DNA of 64,000 nucleotides. Source: Alteripontixanthobacter sp. (GTDB taxonomy: Bacteria > Pseudomonadota > Alphaproteobacteria > Sphingomonadales > Sphingomonadaceae). A program made the position numbers and the translations under genes. The notes under the pieces were generated by a model, which ran no database searches, had not been told where the DNA came from, and was given only the letters and a program-made list of their open reading frames with translations. How positions within the stretch are numbered: the stretch's first letter is position 1; the number at the start of each line of letters is the position of its first letter. The stretch spans positions 1,602,968 to 1,666,967 of the forward strand of contig JBDVPM010000008.1 in the NCBI GenBank assembly GCA_039968605.1, in the 5' to 3' direction. Shown here in pieces: positions 47,442 through 56,650 of this stretch.

Positions 47442-48413
47442 ATGGATATGATGCAGCTGCTGATAGTCTGCGCCGGAGTTCTGGCGCTGGGCGTGATCGG
47501 CTACATGGTCGTGGCGGGTCCTTCCGCCGGCAAGGCTGCCGAACGCCGCCTGCAGGCTTTGCGTTTCCGCTATTCGGACAGCACCGATGCCAAGGTGGAA
47601 TCGCACCTCAAAAAGGCGATTGCCGCACGGAAACCCAAGAAGCACAAGATCGCAGGCTCATCCTCACGCTCGGAAGCGCTGGCGGTGCGGCTCGACCGGA
47701 CCGGCAAGAAATGGTCGGTCAGCCAATATGTCTATGCCTCGCTGGGCATTGCGCTGGTCATAGCCCTGATCGTCTTTCTGCGCTCGGGCGCACTGTTCCT
47801 CTCGCTCGGCGTGGGCGCGTTGGTGGGTGCAGGAATCCCGCATTTCGTAGTTGGCCACTTCATCAAACGGCGGACAAATCAATTCAACGGCAAGTTCCCG
47901 GACGCGATCGAATTGCTGGTTCGCGGCCTGCGCTCCGGCCTGCCGGTGACCGAAACGCTGGCGGTGGTGGCACAGGAAGTGCCCGGCCCTGTCGGCGTGG
48001 AGTTCAAAGGCATCGTGGAGCGCATCAAGATTGGCCGCACGATGGAAGAATCGCTCCAGGAAACCGCCGACAGGCTTGGCATTTCGGAATTCAACTTCTT
48101 CTGCATCACGCTGGCCATCCAGCGCGAAACCGGCGGCAACCTGGCGGAAACGCTCAGCAACCTGGCCGAAGTGCTGCGCAAGCGTAGCCAGATGAAGCTG
48201 AAAATCCGGGCGATGAGCTCGGAATCCAAGGCTTCGGCCTACATCGTCGGCGCGCTGCCATTCATCGTGTTTTTCATGATCTGGTGGATCAACCCGGGCT
48301 ATATTGTCGGCTTCTTCAGCGAAGACCGGCTGATCGTGGCCGGGCTTGGCGGAATGGTCTGGATGGGCATCGGCGCATTCATCATGGCCAAAATGGTCTC
48401 ATTCGAGATCTGA
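47442..48413 (+). CDS. tadB: Tad inner-membrane platform protein TadB
   Basis: 323 residues, type II secretion F domain. Helices near the N-terminus (LLIVCAGVLALGVIGYMVV), middle (YASLGIALVIALIVFL) and C-terminus (YIVGALPFIVFFMIWWI) flank the cytoplasmic F domain FPDAIELLVRGLRSGLPVTE. TadB and TadC form the platform on which the ATPase drives pilus polymerisation. Confidence 0.94.
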   Translation: MDMMQLLIVCAGVLALGVIGYMVVAGPSAGKAAERRLQALRFRYSDSTDAKVESHLKKAIAARKPKKHKIAGSSSRSEALAVRLDRTGKKWSVSQYVYASLGIALVIALIVFLRSGALFLSLGVGALVGAGIPHFVVGHFIKRRTNQFNGKFPDAIELLVRGLRSGLPVTETLAVVAQEVPGPVGVEFKGIVERIKIGRTMEESLQETADRLGISEFNFFCITLAIQRETGGNLAETLSNLAEVLRKRSQMKLKIRAMSSESKASAYIVGALPFIVFFMIWWINPGYIVGFFSEDRLIVAGLGGMVWMGIGAFIMAKMVSFEI

Positions 48414-48429
48414 GCGGGGAGGCAAGACT

Positions 48430-49437
48430 ATGTTAAGCGATCCAGCCAATCCCACGCTTCTGGGTGTCGATATCGTCATGGTCGGCACCGTGCTGGCCGG
48501 GGTTGCCGCCTTTGCGGTAGTCATGGCCATCTATGCCGCGATCACGGTGAAGGACCCCATGGCCAAGCGCGTTCAGGCGCTGGCCGAGCGACGCGACGAA
48601 TTGAAGGCGGGGATCGTCAAATCCTCCGCCAAGAAACGCACCAGCCTGATCCGCAAGACGGACAAGACCGACAGGGTCAAGGATCAGCTGGCCAACATGA
48701 AAGTGTTGCAGCAGAGCCAGCTGGAAGCCATCCAGCAAAAGCTGGCCCATGCCGGTATCCGCAACAAGGAACTGGCCGTTTACGTCATCGGCGCAAGGCT
48801 GGTGCTGCCGCTGGTGCTGGGGCTGATCACCTTTACCATGCTGTATGTGGTGGAAATCTATCCCGATTGGCAGATGAAGAAAGTCGGCGCGATGGCAGCC
48901 GTGATCTTCGCCGGTTACAAGGGCCCCGAACTGTTCATCAAGAACAAGGCGAACAAGCGCACCGACGCGATCCGCAAGGGTCTGCCCGATGCGCTGGACT
49001 TGCTGGTCATCTGCGCGGAAGCCGGCCTGACCGTGGACGCCGCCTTCAACCGTGTGGCGAAGGAGCTTGGCCGGGCCTACCCCGAACTGGGCGACGAGTT
49101 TGCCCTGACCGCGATCGAGCTCAGCTTCCTGCAGGAACGCAAGCAGGCCTTCGCCAACTTCGCCTACCGTGTCGATCTGGAATCGGTGCAGGGCGTGGTC
49201 ACTACCATGGTGCAGACCGAACGCTACGGTACGCCGCTCGCCAGTGCGCTGCGCGTACTGTCGGCCGAATTCCGTAACGAGCGGATGATGCGCGCCGAGG
49301 AAAAGGCGGCGCGCCTGCCGGCGATCATGACCATACCGCTGATCCTGTTCATCCTGCCGGTGCTGTTCATCGTGATCCTGGGCCCCGCAGCATGTTCCAT
49401 CAGCGATGCGTTTGCCGACGGCGGACCAACCAGCTAA
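48430..49437 (+). CDS. tadC: Tad inner-membrane platform protein TadC
   Basis: 335 residues, the second T2SF-domain protein. ATG at 48430 (MLSDPANPTLLG) with GGGGAGGCAA upstream. The F domain is KGLPDALDLLVICAEAGLTV ... LSFLQERKQAFANFAYRVD; helices flank it, and the last (PLILFILPVLFIVILGPAA) is typical TadC. It is 16 bp after tadB and ends the Tad operon; the next gene is on the opposite strand. Confidence 0.94.
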   Translation: MLSDPANPTLLGVDIVMVGTVLAGVAAFAVVMAIYAAITVKDPMAKRVQALAERRDELKAGIVKSSAKKRTSLIRKTDKTDRVKDQLANMKVLQQSQLEAIQQKLAHAGIRNKELAVYVIGARLVLPLVLGLITFTMLYVVEIYPDWQMKKVGAMAAVIFAGYKGPELFIKNKANKRTDAIRKGLPDALDLLVICAEAGLTVDAAFNRVAKELGRAYPELGDEFALTAIELSFLQERKQAFANFAYRVDLESVQGVVTTMVQTERYGTPLASALRVLSAEFRNERMMRAEEKAARLPAIMTIPLILFILPVLFIVILGPAACSISDAFADGGPTS

Positions 49438-49505
49438 TTACGAACTTCACGAAATCGTCGCCGGTTCGCCCTTTCCGTCACCATGGGTGATCCGGCGGCG
49501 ATGCC

Positions 49506-49991
49506 TCAGGGCGTATCCCCGTTACCGAGCGAACCGGAATCGAAATCGCCCGCACAGTCGCGGACCCGGGCCAGCAACTGCCGGAACACGTAGCGCTCTT
49601 GTTCCGAAAAACCGCCGAATAGCTGGCTTTCCATTTCCTGCGCCAACGGCATGATCTGGTCGTAGATCGCGCTGCCCTGCTCGGTCAGCGCAAGGTGGTG
49701 CGAGCGGCCATCGTTGCGGTTTGGCCGGCGTTCGGCGAGGCCCCGCTCTTCCAGCACCTTGCACGCGCGGTTGACCGCTACCTTGTCCATCAGGGTGAGC
49801 GCAGTCAGATCGCGCTGGGTCGCTTCGCCAGCATCGCCCAGCACCGCCATCACGCGCCATTCGGGGACTTTGAGCGAAAACCTGCTGCGATACACCGCTG
49901 CAATGCGCTCGCTCACCGCGTTGGATGCGATGGACAGCTGGTAAGGCAGAAATTCTGCCAGCCGGGGCGGACGAGTGCTTGATCCGGTCAT
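49506..49991 (-). CDS. MarR-family transcriptional regulator
   Basis: 161 residues with a MarR winged helix: WRVMAVLGDAGEATQRDLTA, recognition helix LMDKVAVNRACKVLEERGL and wing RRPNRNDGRSHHLALTEQG. It lies at the end of the thiolase-SDR-crotonase run on the same strand, 64 bp after the crotonase stop, and probably controls that operon in response to an acyl-CoA or aromatic ligand. The ligand is inferred from context only. Confidence 0.9.
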   Translation of the reverse strand: MTGSSTRPPRLAEFLPYQLSIASNAVSERIAAVYRSRFSLKVPEWRVMAVLGDAGEATQRDLTALTLMDKVAVNRACKVLEERGLAERRPNRNDGRSHHLALTEQGSAIYDQIMPLAQEMESQLFGGFSEQERYVFRQLLARVRDCAGDFDSGSLGNGDTP

Positions 49992-50055
49992 AGGCCATAG
50001 TTTCTACGGCAACCGGTTCGCTTGGCAAGTAAGACGTTGGACGGAGCCGGGCGGC

Positions 50056-50928
50056 TCACTCGTAGCCGGGCTGTTCCCACCAAGGATAGAAGTCCGGCAT
50101 GTCTTCGCTGACCTTGCCCGGATAATCGGGAGAGCGCTTGTCCAGGAAGCTGGCGATGCCTTCTTTTGCGTCGCTGCCCCGTGACAGCCTGTAGATCGCG
50201 CGGCTATCAATCCGGTGCGCCATCATCGGGTGATCTTCCGATGGCAGGCGCCAAAGCATCGCGCGGGTCATGGCAACCGACACGGCCGAGGTGTTGTCGG
50301 CGATCTCGCGCGCCAGCCCCCTCGCCGCGTCCATCAACTCGGCCTGCGGATGGACCGAACGGACCAGGCCGCCACCAAGCGCTTCCTGCGCATCGAAAAT
50401 GCGGCCGGTCATGCACCATTCCATCGCCTGGCTGACCCCCACGAGGCGGGGCAGGAACCAGCTGGAGCAGGCCTCCGGCACGATCCCGCGCCGGGCGAAC
50501 ACGAAGCCGAAGCGCGCATTGTCGCTCGCCAGGCGAATATCCATCGCCAGCTGCATCGTCGCGCCGATGCCCACCGCAACCCCGTTGCAAGCGGAAATCA
50601 GCGGTTTTTTGGAATCGAACAGCCGCAAGGTAACGCGGCCGCCGCCATCGCGGACGATATCGTCCGACAGGTCCGTCACCTCGGTTTCGGAGCTGAAAGG
50701 CCGCTTGCCGTCCTCCGGCGTCAGATCCGCCCCGGCACAGAACGCCCGGTCGCCCGATCCGGTAAAGATGACTGCGCGCACATCGTCATCCGCATCGGTG
50801 CGATCGATCGCATCGATAATCTCCGCCATCATAACCTTTGTATAGGCGTTCATCTTCTCCGGACGGTCGAGCGTGATCGTGGCAATGTTATCCGCCACGT
50901 CGAACTTGATCTGGGTATAATCGGTCAC
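50056..50928 (-). CDS. Enoyl-CoA hydratase/isomerase family protein
   Basis: 290 residues, crotonase fold. Oxyanion-hole segments AFCAGADLTPEDG and NGVAVGIGATMQLAMDIRLA; a Glu in RRGIVPEACSSWFLPRLVG fits one catalytic position. The start is taken as GTG at 50928 because GGAGAGAC lies just upstream; the GTG at 50940 would place that site inside the gene. It probably hydrates or isomerises an enoyl-CoA produced in the thiolase/SDR operon. The exact substrate is not determined. Confidence 0.88.
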   Translation of the reverse strand: MTDYTQIKFDVADNIATITLDRPEKMNAYTKVMMAEIIDAIDRTDADDDVRAVIFTGSGDRAFCAGADLTPEDGKRPFSSETEVTDLSDDIVRDGGGRVTLRLFDSKKPLISACNGVAVGIGATMQLAMDIRLASDNARFGFVFARRGIVPEACSSWFLPRLVGVSQAMEWCMTGRIFDAQEALGGGLVRSVHPQAELMDAARGLAREIADNTSAVSVAMTRAMLWRLPSEDHPMMAHRIDSRAIYRLSRGSDAKEGIASFLDKRSPDYPGKVSEDMPDFYPWWEQPGYE

Positions 50929-50951
50929 TGGTCTCTCCACTAACGCTGGTC

Positions 50952-51000
50952 CCCCTCATCCAACTGCGACTAGCGCGGTTGGCGTAGCTTGAATGAGGGG
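50952..51000 (-). repeat. Inverted repeat between SDR and crotonase genes
   Basis: CCCCTCAT (50952-50959) and ATGAGGGG (50993-51000) form an 8-bp perfect dyad; CAAC (50961-50964) and GTTG (50978-50981) can pair inside. It may be an operator, attenuator or mRNA-processing hairpin in the operon. Confidence 0.5.
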
Positions 51001-51020
51001 CCGCACCGCCCGAAATCAAA

Positions 51021-51806
51021 TCAGCGCGGCGCCATGCGGATTGCACCATCCAGGCGCACGTCTTCGCCGTTGAAATAGCCGTTTTCGATCATAGTGCAGG
51101 CAAGATGCGCATATTCTTCCGGATTGCCGAGGCGCTTGGGGAACGGCACCGATGCGGCCAGCGCTTCCTTCACCTGCGGCGGTGCGGCGTTCATCAGCGG
51201 AGTGCTGAAAATACCAGGCAGGATGGTGTTTACGCGAATGCCTTCATTCATCAGGTCGCGCGCGATCGGCAGGGTCATGCCGATCACACCGCCCTTGGAC
51301 GCGGAATAGGCTGCCTGGCCGATCTGGCCATCCTCGCCCGCCACGGAAGCGGTGTTCACGATCGCGCCGCGGTCGCCATCGTCGCTCAGCGGATCGACGG
51401 CCAGCATTCCGGCTGCGGATTTGGCGATGCAGCGGAATGTGCCAACCAGATTGATCTGGATCAGCCAATTGAACGCATCGAGCGGGAAGTGCGAGATTTC
51501 GCCGGTCTTGCGGTCGCGCTTGGCGGTCTTGATCGCGCTGCCCGTGCCCGCACAATTGATCAAGATACGCTCCTGGCCATGCGCCTCGCGCGCCTTGGCG
51601 AACCCGGCATCGACGCTTTCATCGCTGGTCACGTTCACTTCGCAGAAAATGCCGCCAATATCCTTGGCAACCGCTTCGCCCTTTTCTTCCTGCAAGTCGA
51701 AGATGGCGACTTTCGCGCCCTTGGCTGCCAGGGCACGCGCGGTGGCTTCGCCGAGGCCGGATGCCCCGCCCGTGACGACTGCGGGGGTGTTTGCATTGAT
51801 TTCCAT
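51021..51806 (-). CDS. Short-chain dehydrogenase, 3-hydroxyacyl-CoA dehydrogenase type 2-like
   Basis: 261 residues, SDR classical fold: TGGASGLGEATARAL (NAD-binding), NCAGTGSA (NNAG variant), NTASVAGEDGQIGQAAYSASK with catalytic Ser, Tyr and Lys, and RVNTILPGIFSTPLM. The overall pattern, with Asp in IFDLQEE after strand 2, indicates NAD preference, and matches HSD17B10/FabG-like 3-hydroxyacyl-CoA dehydrogenases. It lies between thiolase and crotonase, consistent with beta-oxidation. Confidence 0.9.
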   Translation of the reverse strand: MEINANTPAVVTGGASGLGEATARALAAKGAKVAIFDLQEEKGEAVAKDIGGIFCEVNVTSDESVDAGFAKAREAHGQERILINCAGTGSAIKTAKRDRKTGEISHFPLDAFNWLIQINLVGTFRCIAKSAAGMLAVDPLSDDGDRGAIVNTASVAGEDGQIGQAAYSASKGGVIGMTLPIARDLMNEGIRVNTILPGIFSTPLMNAAPPQVKEALAASVPFPKRLGNPEEYAHLACTMIENGYFNGEDVRLDGAIRMAPR

Positions 51807-51832
51807 GTGAATTTTTCTCCGTGTAGATTAAA

Positions 51833-53005
51833 TCAAAGTGCCTCGACGATGGTGACATTGGCGACACCGCCGCCTTCGCACATCGTCTGCAATCCGTATT
51901 TGCCGCCGCGCGCCTTCAGCGCATGGACCAGCGTGGCCATCAGCTTCGTGCCCGAAGCGCCCAGCGGGTGGCCCAGCGCAATCGCACCGCCATTGACGTT
52001 GAGCTTGGCCGCATCCGCGCCCGTATGTTTCAACCAGGCCAGCGGCACCGGGGCGAAGGCTTCGTTCACTTCGTACAGATCGATATCGCCAATGCTCAGC
52101 CCGGCTCGCTCCAGCGCCCGGTCGGTGGCGAAAAGCGGTTCTTCCAGCATGATGACCGGATCGCCTGCCGTCACGGTCAAATTGTGAATGCGTGCGAGCG
52201 GGGTCAGGCCGTGCGCCTTCAGCGCGCTTTCGGAGACGACCATCACCGCGCTCGACCCGTCGCAGATCTGGCTGGCGCTGGCGGCGGTGATCCTGCCTTC
52301 GGGGCTGATCAGCTTGACCCCGGCGATGCCATCCAGCGTCGCATCGAAGCGGATACCTTCATCGATCTTGTGCAGCTCGGTGCCGTCGGGCGTTTCCACC
52401 TCTACCGGCACGATTTCGGCATCGAATGCGCCGGCCTGCGTCGCGGCGATTGCCCGCTTTTGACTTTCCAGCGCAAACCGGTCGAGATCGTCTTTGGAAA
52501 AGCCGTGCTTCTCCGCAATCATTTCCGCGCCCATGAATTGCGAGAACTGGATGCCGGGATATTTCGCCTGGATATCTGGCGACATGTAATGGCCCAGCCC
52601 TTCCTTCATGTGGAAGGTCGCGTTGCTCCCCATCGGCACCCGGCTCATGCTTTCCACACCGCTGGCGATCACGACATCCTGCGTCCCGCTCATCACCGCC
52701 TGCGCGGCGAACTGGATGGCCTGCTGGCTCGATCCGCATTGGCGGTCGATCGTCACCGCGGGGGTCGATTGCGGCAGATGCTTGCTGGCCAGCACACCCA
52801 TGCGGCCGACTTGCATCGACTGCTCTCCCGCTTGGGTCACACAGCCGGTAATCACGTCGTCCACAGCCGCGGGATCGACCCCGCTGCGCTCCACCACCGC
52901 GTCGAGCGACTTGGCCAGCAGGTCCACCGGATGCACTCCGGCAAGACGACCGCCACGGCGGCCTCCAGCGGTTCTCACGGCGTCGACGATATAGGCAGTG
53001 GCCAT
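51833..53005 (-). CDS. Acetyl-CoA C-acyltransferase (thiolase)
   Basis: 390 residues. Nucleophile Cys90 in IDRQCGSSQQA; the His in GGAIALGHPLGASGTK; the second Cys in TMCEGGGVAN. Biosynthetic and degradative thiolases share these; the operon with crotonase and SDR favours degradation of acyl-CoA. Three ATGs lie in frame (53014, 53011, 53005); the last (MATAYIVDAVRT) has AGGAGA at the best distance. It is the first gene of the operon. Confidence 0.93.
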   Translation of the reverse strand: MATAYIVDAVRTAGGRRGGRLAGVHPVDLLAKSLDAVVERSGVDPAAVDDVITGCVTQAGEQSMQVGRMGVLASKHLPQSTPAVTIDRQCGSSQQAIQFAAQAVMSGTQDVVIASGVESMSRVPMGSNATFHMKEGLGHYMSPDIQAKYPGIQFSQFMGAEMIAEKHGFSKDDLDRFALESQKRAIAATQAGAFDAEIVPVEVETPDGTELHKIDEGIRFDATLDGIAGVKLISPEGRITAASASQICDGSSAVMVVSESALKAHGLTPLARIHNLTVTAGDPVIMLEEPLFATDRALERAGLSIGDIDLYEVNEAFAPVPLAWLKHTGADAAKLNVNGGAIALGHPLGASGTKLMATLVHALKARGGKYGLQTMCEGGGVANVTIVEAL

Positions 53006-53161
53006 CGGCATCATTCTCCTGCGCAGTTACGGTTGCGAATTGGTACTGTTATGCTGTTGCGGTTATTCGGCGGCTCGGCAAGGGTCAAGCTGGCGCGGTT
53101 GCCCCGCCCGCCTGACCGCCCCTGTTGCAATCGCGACCAACCCGGCGTTACAGCGCGGCTG

Positions 53162-53905
53162 ATGGCGAAGAAGCTTTTCGAGATTAATCCGGCGCTCGAC
53201 CGCGCGGCGCTGGCGGGGGAATTCGCCCCGCATAAACGCGTGCAGATCCGCGACGTGCTGACCGGCGAAACCGCCCGCGAAATCCGCAGCATCCTCGGCC
53301 AGCACACCCCGTGGGGGTTGGCTGCGCAGGCAGGGATCGCCGATCCTCCCGGCCCGCAACAGGTGCTTGCTCAGGACTTGAAGGCCGATGCAGGAAAGAA
53401 GCGCGCTCAGGCACTGGCCCAGGCAAGCCACGCGTCTGCCGCCAATGGGGATTACGCGTTTCGATACGCGCAATATTCGCTGGTCCAGTCCTACCTTGAA
53501 AAATGGAACGAGGGTGGACCGCACGATCTGCTGCTCGAATATCTCAACACGCCTGAATTTCTGGAGCTGGTCGGCGATGTGACGGGTGTCGAGGGGCTGG
53601 TGAAGGCCGACGGGCAGGCAACACTTTACGGCCCGCAGCACTTCCTCGCCCATCATCACGACAGCCACGTCGCCGAAGGCTGGAAAGTGGCCTATGTGCT
53701 CAATTTCACCATCGACGACTGGAAGCCCGACTGGGGTGGCTATCTGAACTTTTTCGATGAAGAGGGCGATATCGTGCAGGGATTCCGCCCGCGCTTCAAC
53801 GCGCTCAACCTGTTCCAGGTGCCCCAGGCACATAATGTCGGTTTTGTCCCGCCTTTCGCTCCGCTGGGCCGGTTTGCGATTACCGGATGGTTGCGCGACC
53901 GGTGA
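53162..53905 (+). CDS. 2-oxoglutarate/Fe(II) oxygenase, prolyl-hydroxylase type
   Basis: 247 residues with a double-stranded beta-helix core: His165-x-Asp167 in FLAHHHDSHVAEG, distal His224 in PQAHNVGFV, and Arg237 in GRFAITGW for the 2-oxoglutarate carboxylate. YLNFFDEEGDIVQGFRPRFNAL is typical of the OGFOD1/Tpa1-like branch, which hydroxylates a ribosomal protein proline in eukaryotes. The bacterial target is unknown. The ATG at 53162 lacks a strong ribosome site. It is divergent from the thiolase gene. Confidence 0.85.
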   Translation: MAKKLFEINPALDRAALAGEFAPHKRVQIRDVLTGETAREIRSILGQHTPWGLAAQAGIADPPGPQQVLAQDLKADAGKKRAQALAQASHASAANGDYAFRYAQYSLVQSYLEKWNEGGPHDLLLEYLNTPEFLELVGDVTGVEGLVKADGQATLYGPQHFLAHHHDSHVAEGWKVAYVLNFTIDDWKPDWGGYLNFFDEEGDIVQGFRPRFNALNLFQVPQAHNVGFVPPFAPLGRFAITGWLRDR

Positions 53906-55584
53906 GCACCGCAGCCGAGTGGCTCCAACAAGCGGCAGCTGCCGAGCGGCGGGGCGATGCCCCCGGCGCGCTGGCCGTTATGACCAAGGCGCTGGCAGAA
54001 CATCCCCATGACCCGGCACTGGCCAATAGCGGGGCCAATTTCGCGATGCGGGCGGGCGATTACGGGCAGGCTGCCGAGTGGTTCTCCGCAGCCACGAGGC
54101 TCGATCCGACATCGCTCGAATTTGCGCTGAACCATGCTATCGCCCTGTCGTGGATGGATCGATATTCACAGGCGCTGGCGGCGCTGGCACCGTTCGAATC
54201 GGCCGGGGCGACCAATGCCCGCTATTGCTCCGCCCGCGGCATCGCCGAGCGCGGGGCCGGCAATCCTGGCGATGCGCAGCGCTGGTTCGATCGATGCCTC
54301 GCGCTCGATCCGCGCCAACCACGCGCGCTGCATGGCCGGGCGAGGCTGGCGCTGGAACGCGGCGAAACGGATGCGCTGGAACGGTTCGACCGGGCGCTGG
54401 CGATCAATCCGGGCGATGCGGATTTGTGGTTGGGCAAGGCGCAGGCGCTGGATGTAGAGGGCCGGGTAGAAGAGGCCCGCCAGCTCGCCCAGCAGATCGT
54501 GCAGCAGGCGCCCGGGTGGGAACATGGCACGCGCTTTTTGGCCCAATTGCAACTGGCAGCGGGGGAGGACGACTTCACGTCGCATTACCGCGAAGCGGCC
54601 GCCAAACAGCCGCAAAACCCGAACATCCGCGCCGATTGGGCGGAATTGCTGAGCAGCCTGGATCGCTTTGCCGAAGCCGCCGAGATTCTCGCTCAGGCTC
54701 GGCAGGACTTTCCCGATATCGAGCGCTTCGCCTTGCTGGAAGCGATCGCCGCGGGGGCGGCGGGAGACGATGCGCAGGCGGAAGCGCTGTTCGCCGGTTT
54801 GCAGACCGATAGTGTGGAGCGCCATGTCCATGAATCGCGCCACCGGTTACGGCGCGGCGAGCCGGAGTGGGCCGAGAGACTGCTCGCCCGGGCGATCGAG
54901 ATCGACGATAGCGATATTGCGGCCTGGGCGCTGCGCGATGTGGCATGGCGGCTGCTGGGCGATGAACGGCATGAATGGCTGCACGGGCAGGACGGTCTGG
55001 TCCAGTTCCTCCCGCTCGAACAGGCCGAGGAGGAGATCGCTTCCTCTGTTGCCCTGCTCGACTCACTCCATGACACATCGGCCTTCCCACTCAGCCAGTC
55101 GCTGAGAGGCGGTACGCAGACACGCGGGCTGTTATTTGCCCGGCTGGAGCCCGAGCTGGTCAGTCTGAAGGCCGCGATCACGGACCGGCTCGAAGTTTAC
55201 CGGGCGGGTTTGCCTCCCGCCGACGCGGCGCATCCGCTGCTGCGCCACCGCGATGCGCCTTGGCGGATCGGCGGGTCGTGGTCTGTCAGGCTGGATGGCG
55301 GCGGGGATCACCATACGGCGCATCTGCATCCCCAAGGCATCCTCTCATCCGCGCTCTATCTCGCGCTGCCGCAAGAGCGCGCGGCGGGTGAAGGAGCGCT
55401 GGAACTCGGCCGCCCGGCCGCCGATCTTCGGCTGGATTTGCCTCCGGTGCGAGTAATCGAGCCGCGCACGGGTCACCTCGCTTTGTTTCCCAGCACCTTG
55501 TATCACGGCACTACAGCCTTTCCCCGCGGCCGGCGGTTGACGGTTGCGTTTGACGTTCTGACCCTGGATGAGGCGAAGCCATGA
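53902..55584 (+). CDS. TPR protein fused to a 2OG-Fe(II) oxygenase domain
   Basis: 560 residues. The first two thirds are TPR-like helical repeats (AGDYGQAAEWFSAATRLDPT, GNPGDAQRWFDRCLALDPRQ, DALERFDRALAINPGD). The last about 200 residues match the putative 2OG-Fe(II) oxygenase family PF13759: WSVRLDGGGDHHTAHLHPQG (His474, His476), then GHLALFPSTLYHGTTAFPRG (His535) and an Arg-rich RRLTVAFDV end. The GTG start at 53902 overlaps the previous stop (GTGA); an ATG five codons upstream is possible. The TPR part probably recruits a protein substrate. Confidence 0.85.
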   Translation: MSTAAEWLQQAAAAERRGDAPGALAVMTKALAEHPHDPALANSGANFAMRAGDYGQAAEWFSAATRLDPTSLEFALNHAIALSWMDRYSQALAALAPFESAGATNARYCSARGIAERGAGNPGDAQRWFDRCLALDPRQPRALHGRARLALERGETDALERFDRALAINPGDADLWLGKAQALDVEGRVEEARQLAQQIVQQAPGWEHGTRFLAQLQLAAGEDDFTSHYREAAAKQPQNPNIRADWAELLSSLDRFAEAAEILAQARQDFPDIERFALLEAIAAGAAGDDAQAEALFAGLQTDSVERHVHESRHRLRRGEPEWAERLLARAIEIDDSDIAAWALRDVAWRLLGDERHEWLHGQDGLVQFLPLEQAEEEIASSVALLDSLHDTSAFPLSQSLRGGTQTRGLLFARLEPELVSLKAAITDRLEVYRAGLPPADAAHPLLRHRDAPWRIGGSWSVRLDGGGDHHTAHLHPQGILSSALYLALPQERAAGEGALELGRPAADLRLDLPPVRVIEPRTGHLALFPSTLYHGTTAFPRGRRLTVAFDVLTLDEAKP

Positions 55585-56492
55585 CCAAACCGCACGCCGC
55601 CTCGTGGGACGATTTTTGGGCTTCCAACGCAGCCAAGGACGGTGGCGGTTGCTTGCCCGACGGTTACAAGGGGATCGACGCGGCGCAGCAGGCGGCTTGG
55701 CGCAGCTTTGCGAAGGCTTTGCCCAAAGGCGCAAGGCTGCTCGATCTGGCCACCGGCGATGGGCGGGTGATGGGCTGGATCATGCGCGCGCGGCGTGACA
55801 TCAAACCGACCGGCTGCGATCTTGCCCCCAAGCTGCCCCCGCCGCCGCGCGGTGCGCAGATTAAGACCGGCGTGCCGATGGAGCAGCTGCCCTTCCCCGA
55901 TGGCCGCTTTGCCGCGCTGACCAGCCAGTTCGGCTTCGAATATTCCGAGGTGGACAAGGCGGCGGCAGAGGCGGCGCGGGTCCTGCGGCCCGGCGGCACC
56001 GCCGGCCTGCTAATGCATCGCGGCGATGGTCCGATCCTGGCGCACAATCTTAAGCGAAGGGAGCAGATCGAGTGGGCATTGCAGACCAATGATCTGGTCG
56101 GCCTGGCCAAGCGCAGCCTGAAGAGCCGCGCGCTGGGTATTGCGACCATCCCGTCTGCCATTGTCGAGGCTCCGGCGATCGGCCAGCAGGATTTCGGAAC
56201 AGGATCTGCAGCCTGGGAGATTGCCGAGGCTGTCAAACAGACCATGATCCTGGGCGCGAGGGACAATCCGGCCAATGTCGCCCGCCTGCTCGACACGATA
56301 GCCGCCAAGGCGGACAACGAGCTGGGCCGCATCGCGTCGCTCGAAGTAGCCTGCGCCACCGCGGACGATACCGATGCGTTGATGGCGGCGCTGCACTCGG
56401 CAGGACTCGAGCAGATCGAGGCTACCGAACTGAGCGACGAGACCTATCCTGCCCCCTTCGCCACATTCAGGACGCTGCGCCGCACTGGTTGA
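55581..56492 (+). CDS. Class I SAM-dependent methyltransferase
   Basis: 303 residues. Motif I is LLDLATGDGRVMG, motif II region TGCDLAP, and GGTAGLLMHRGD near motif IV. The substrate is unknown. It overlaps the TPR-oxygenase stop by 4 bp (ATGA), so it acts with it or is at least co-produced. The C-terminal half has no recognised domain but ends in a strand resembling the methyltransferase core. Confidence 0.88.
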   Translation: MTKPHAASWDDFWASNAAKDGGGCLPDGYKGIDAAQQAAWRSFAKALPKGARLLDLATGDGRVMGWIMRARRDIKPTGCDLAPKLPPPPRGAQIKTGVPMEQLPFPDGRFAALTSQFGFEYSEVDKAAAEAARVLRPGGTAGLLMHRGDGPILAHNLKRREQIEWALQTNDLVGLAKRSLKSRALGIATIPSAIVEAPAIGQQDFGTGSAAWEIAEAVKQTMILGARDNPANVARLLDTIAAKADNELGRIASLEVACATADDTDALMAALHSAGLEQIEATELSDETYPAPFATFRTLRRTG

Positions 56493-56650
56493 ACTGGCAC
56501 CGGGCCAATTGGTCCGATTTCCGACCCATAATTTGACAGGGATGCCAGCGGGAAATTGTTCCCGATGTTGGCACTCGTTGCCTTCACACAGCCGATACCG
56601 CCATTCGATCACTGGTCCCGGCACACAGCACGACACGCACAAACAAAAAG

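Noticed and set aside
51923-53161. Upstream extension of the 2OG oxygenase frame (about 410 codons)
   Set aside because: This part is antisense to the thiolase and has no similarity to oxygenases. The real gene begins near 53162.
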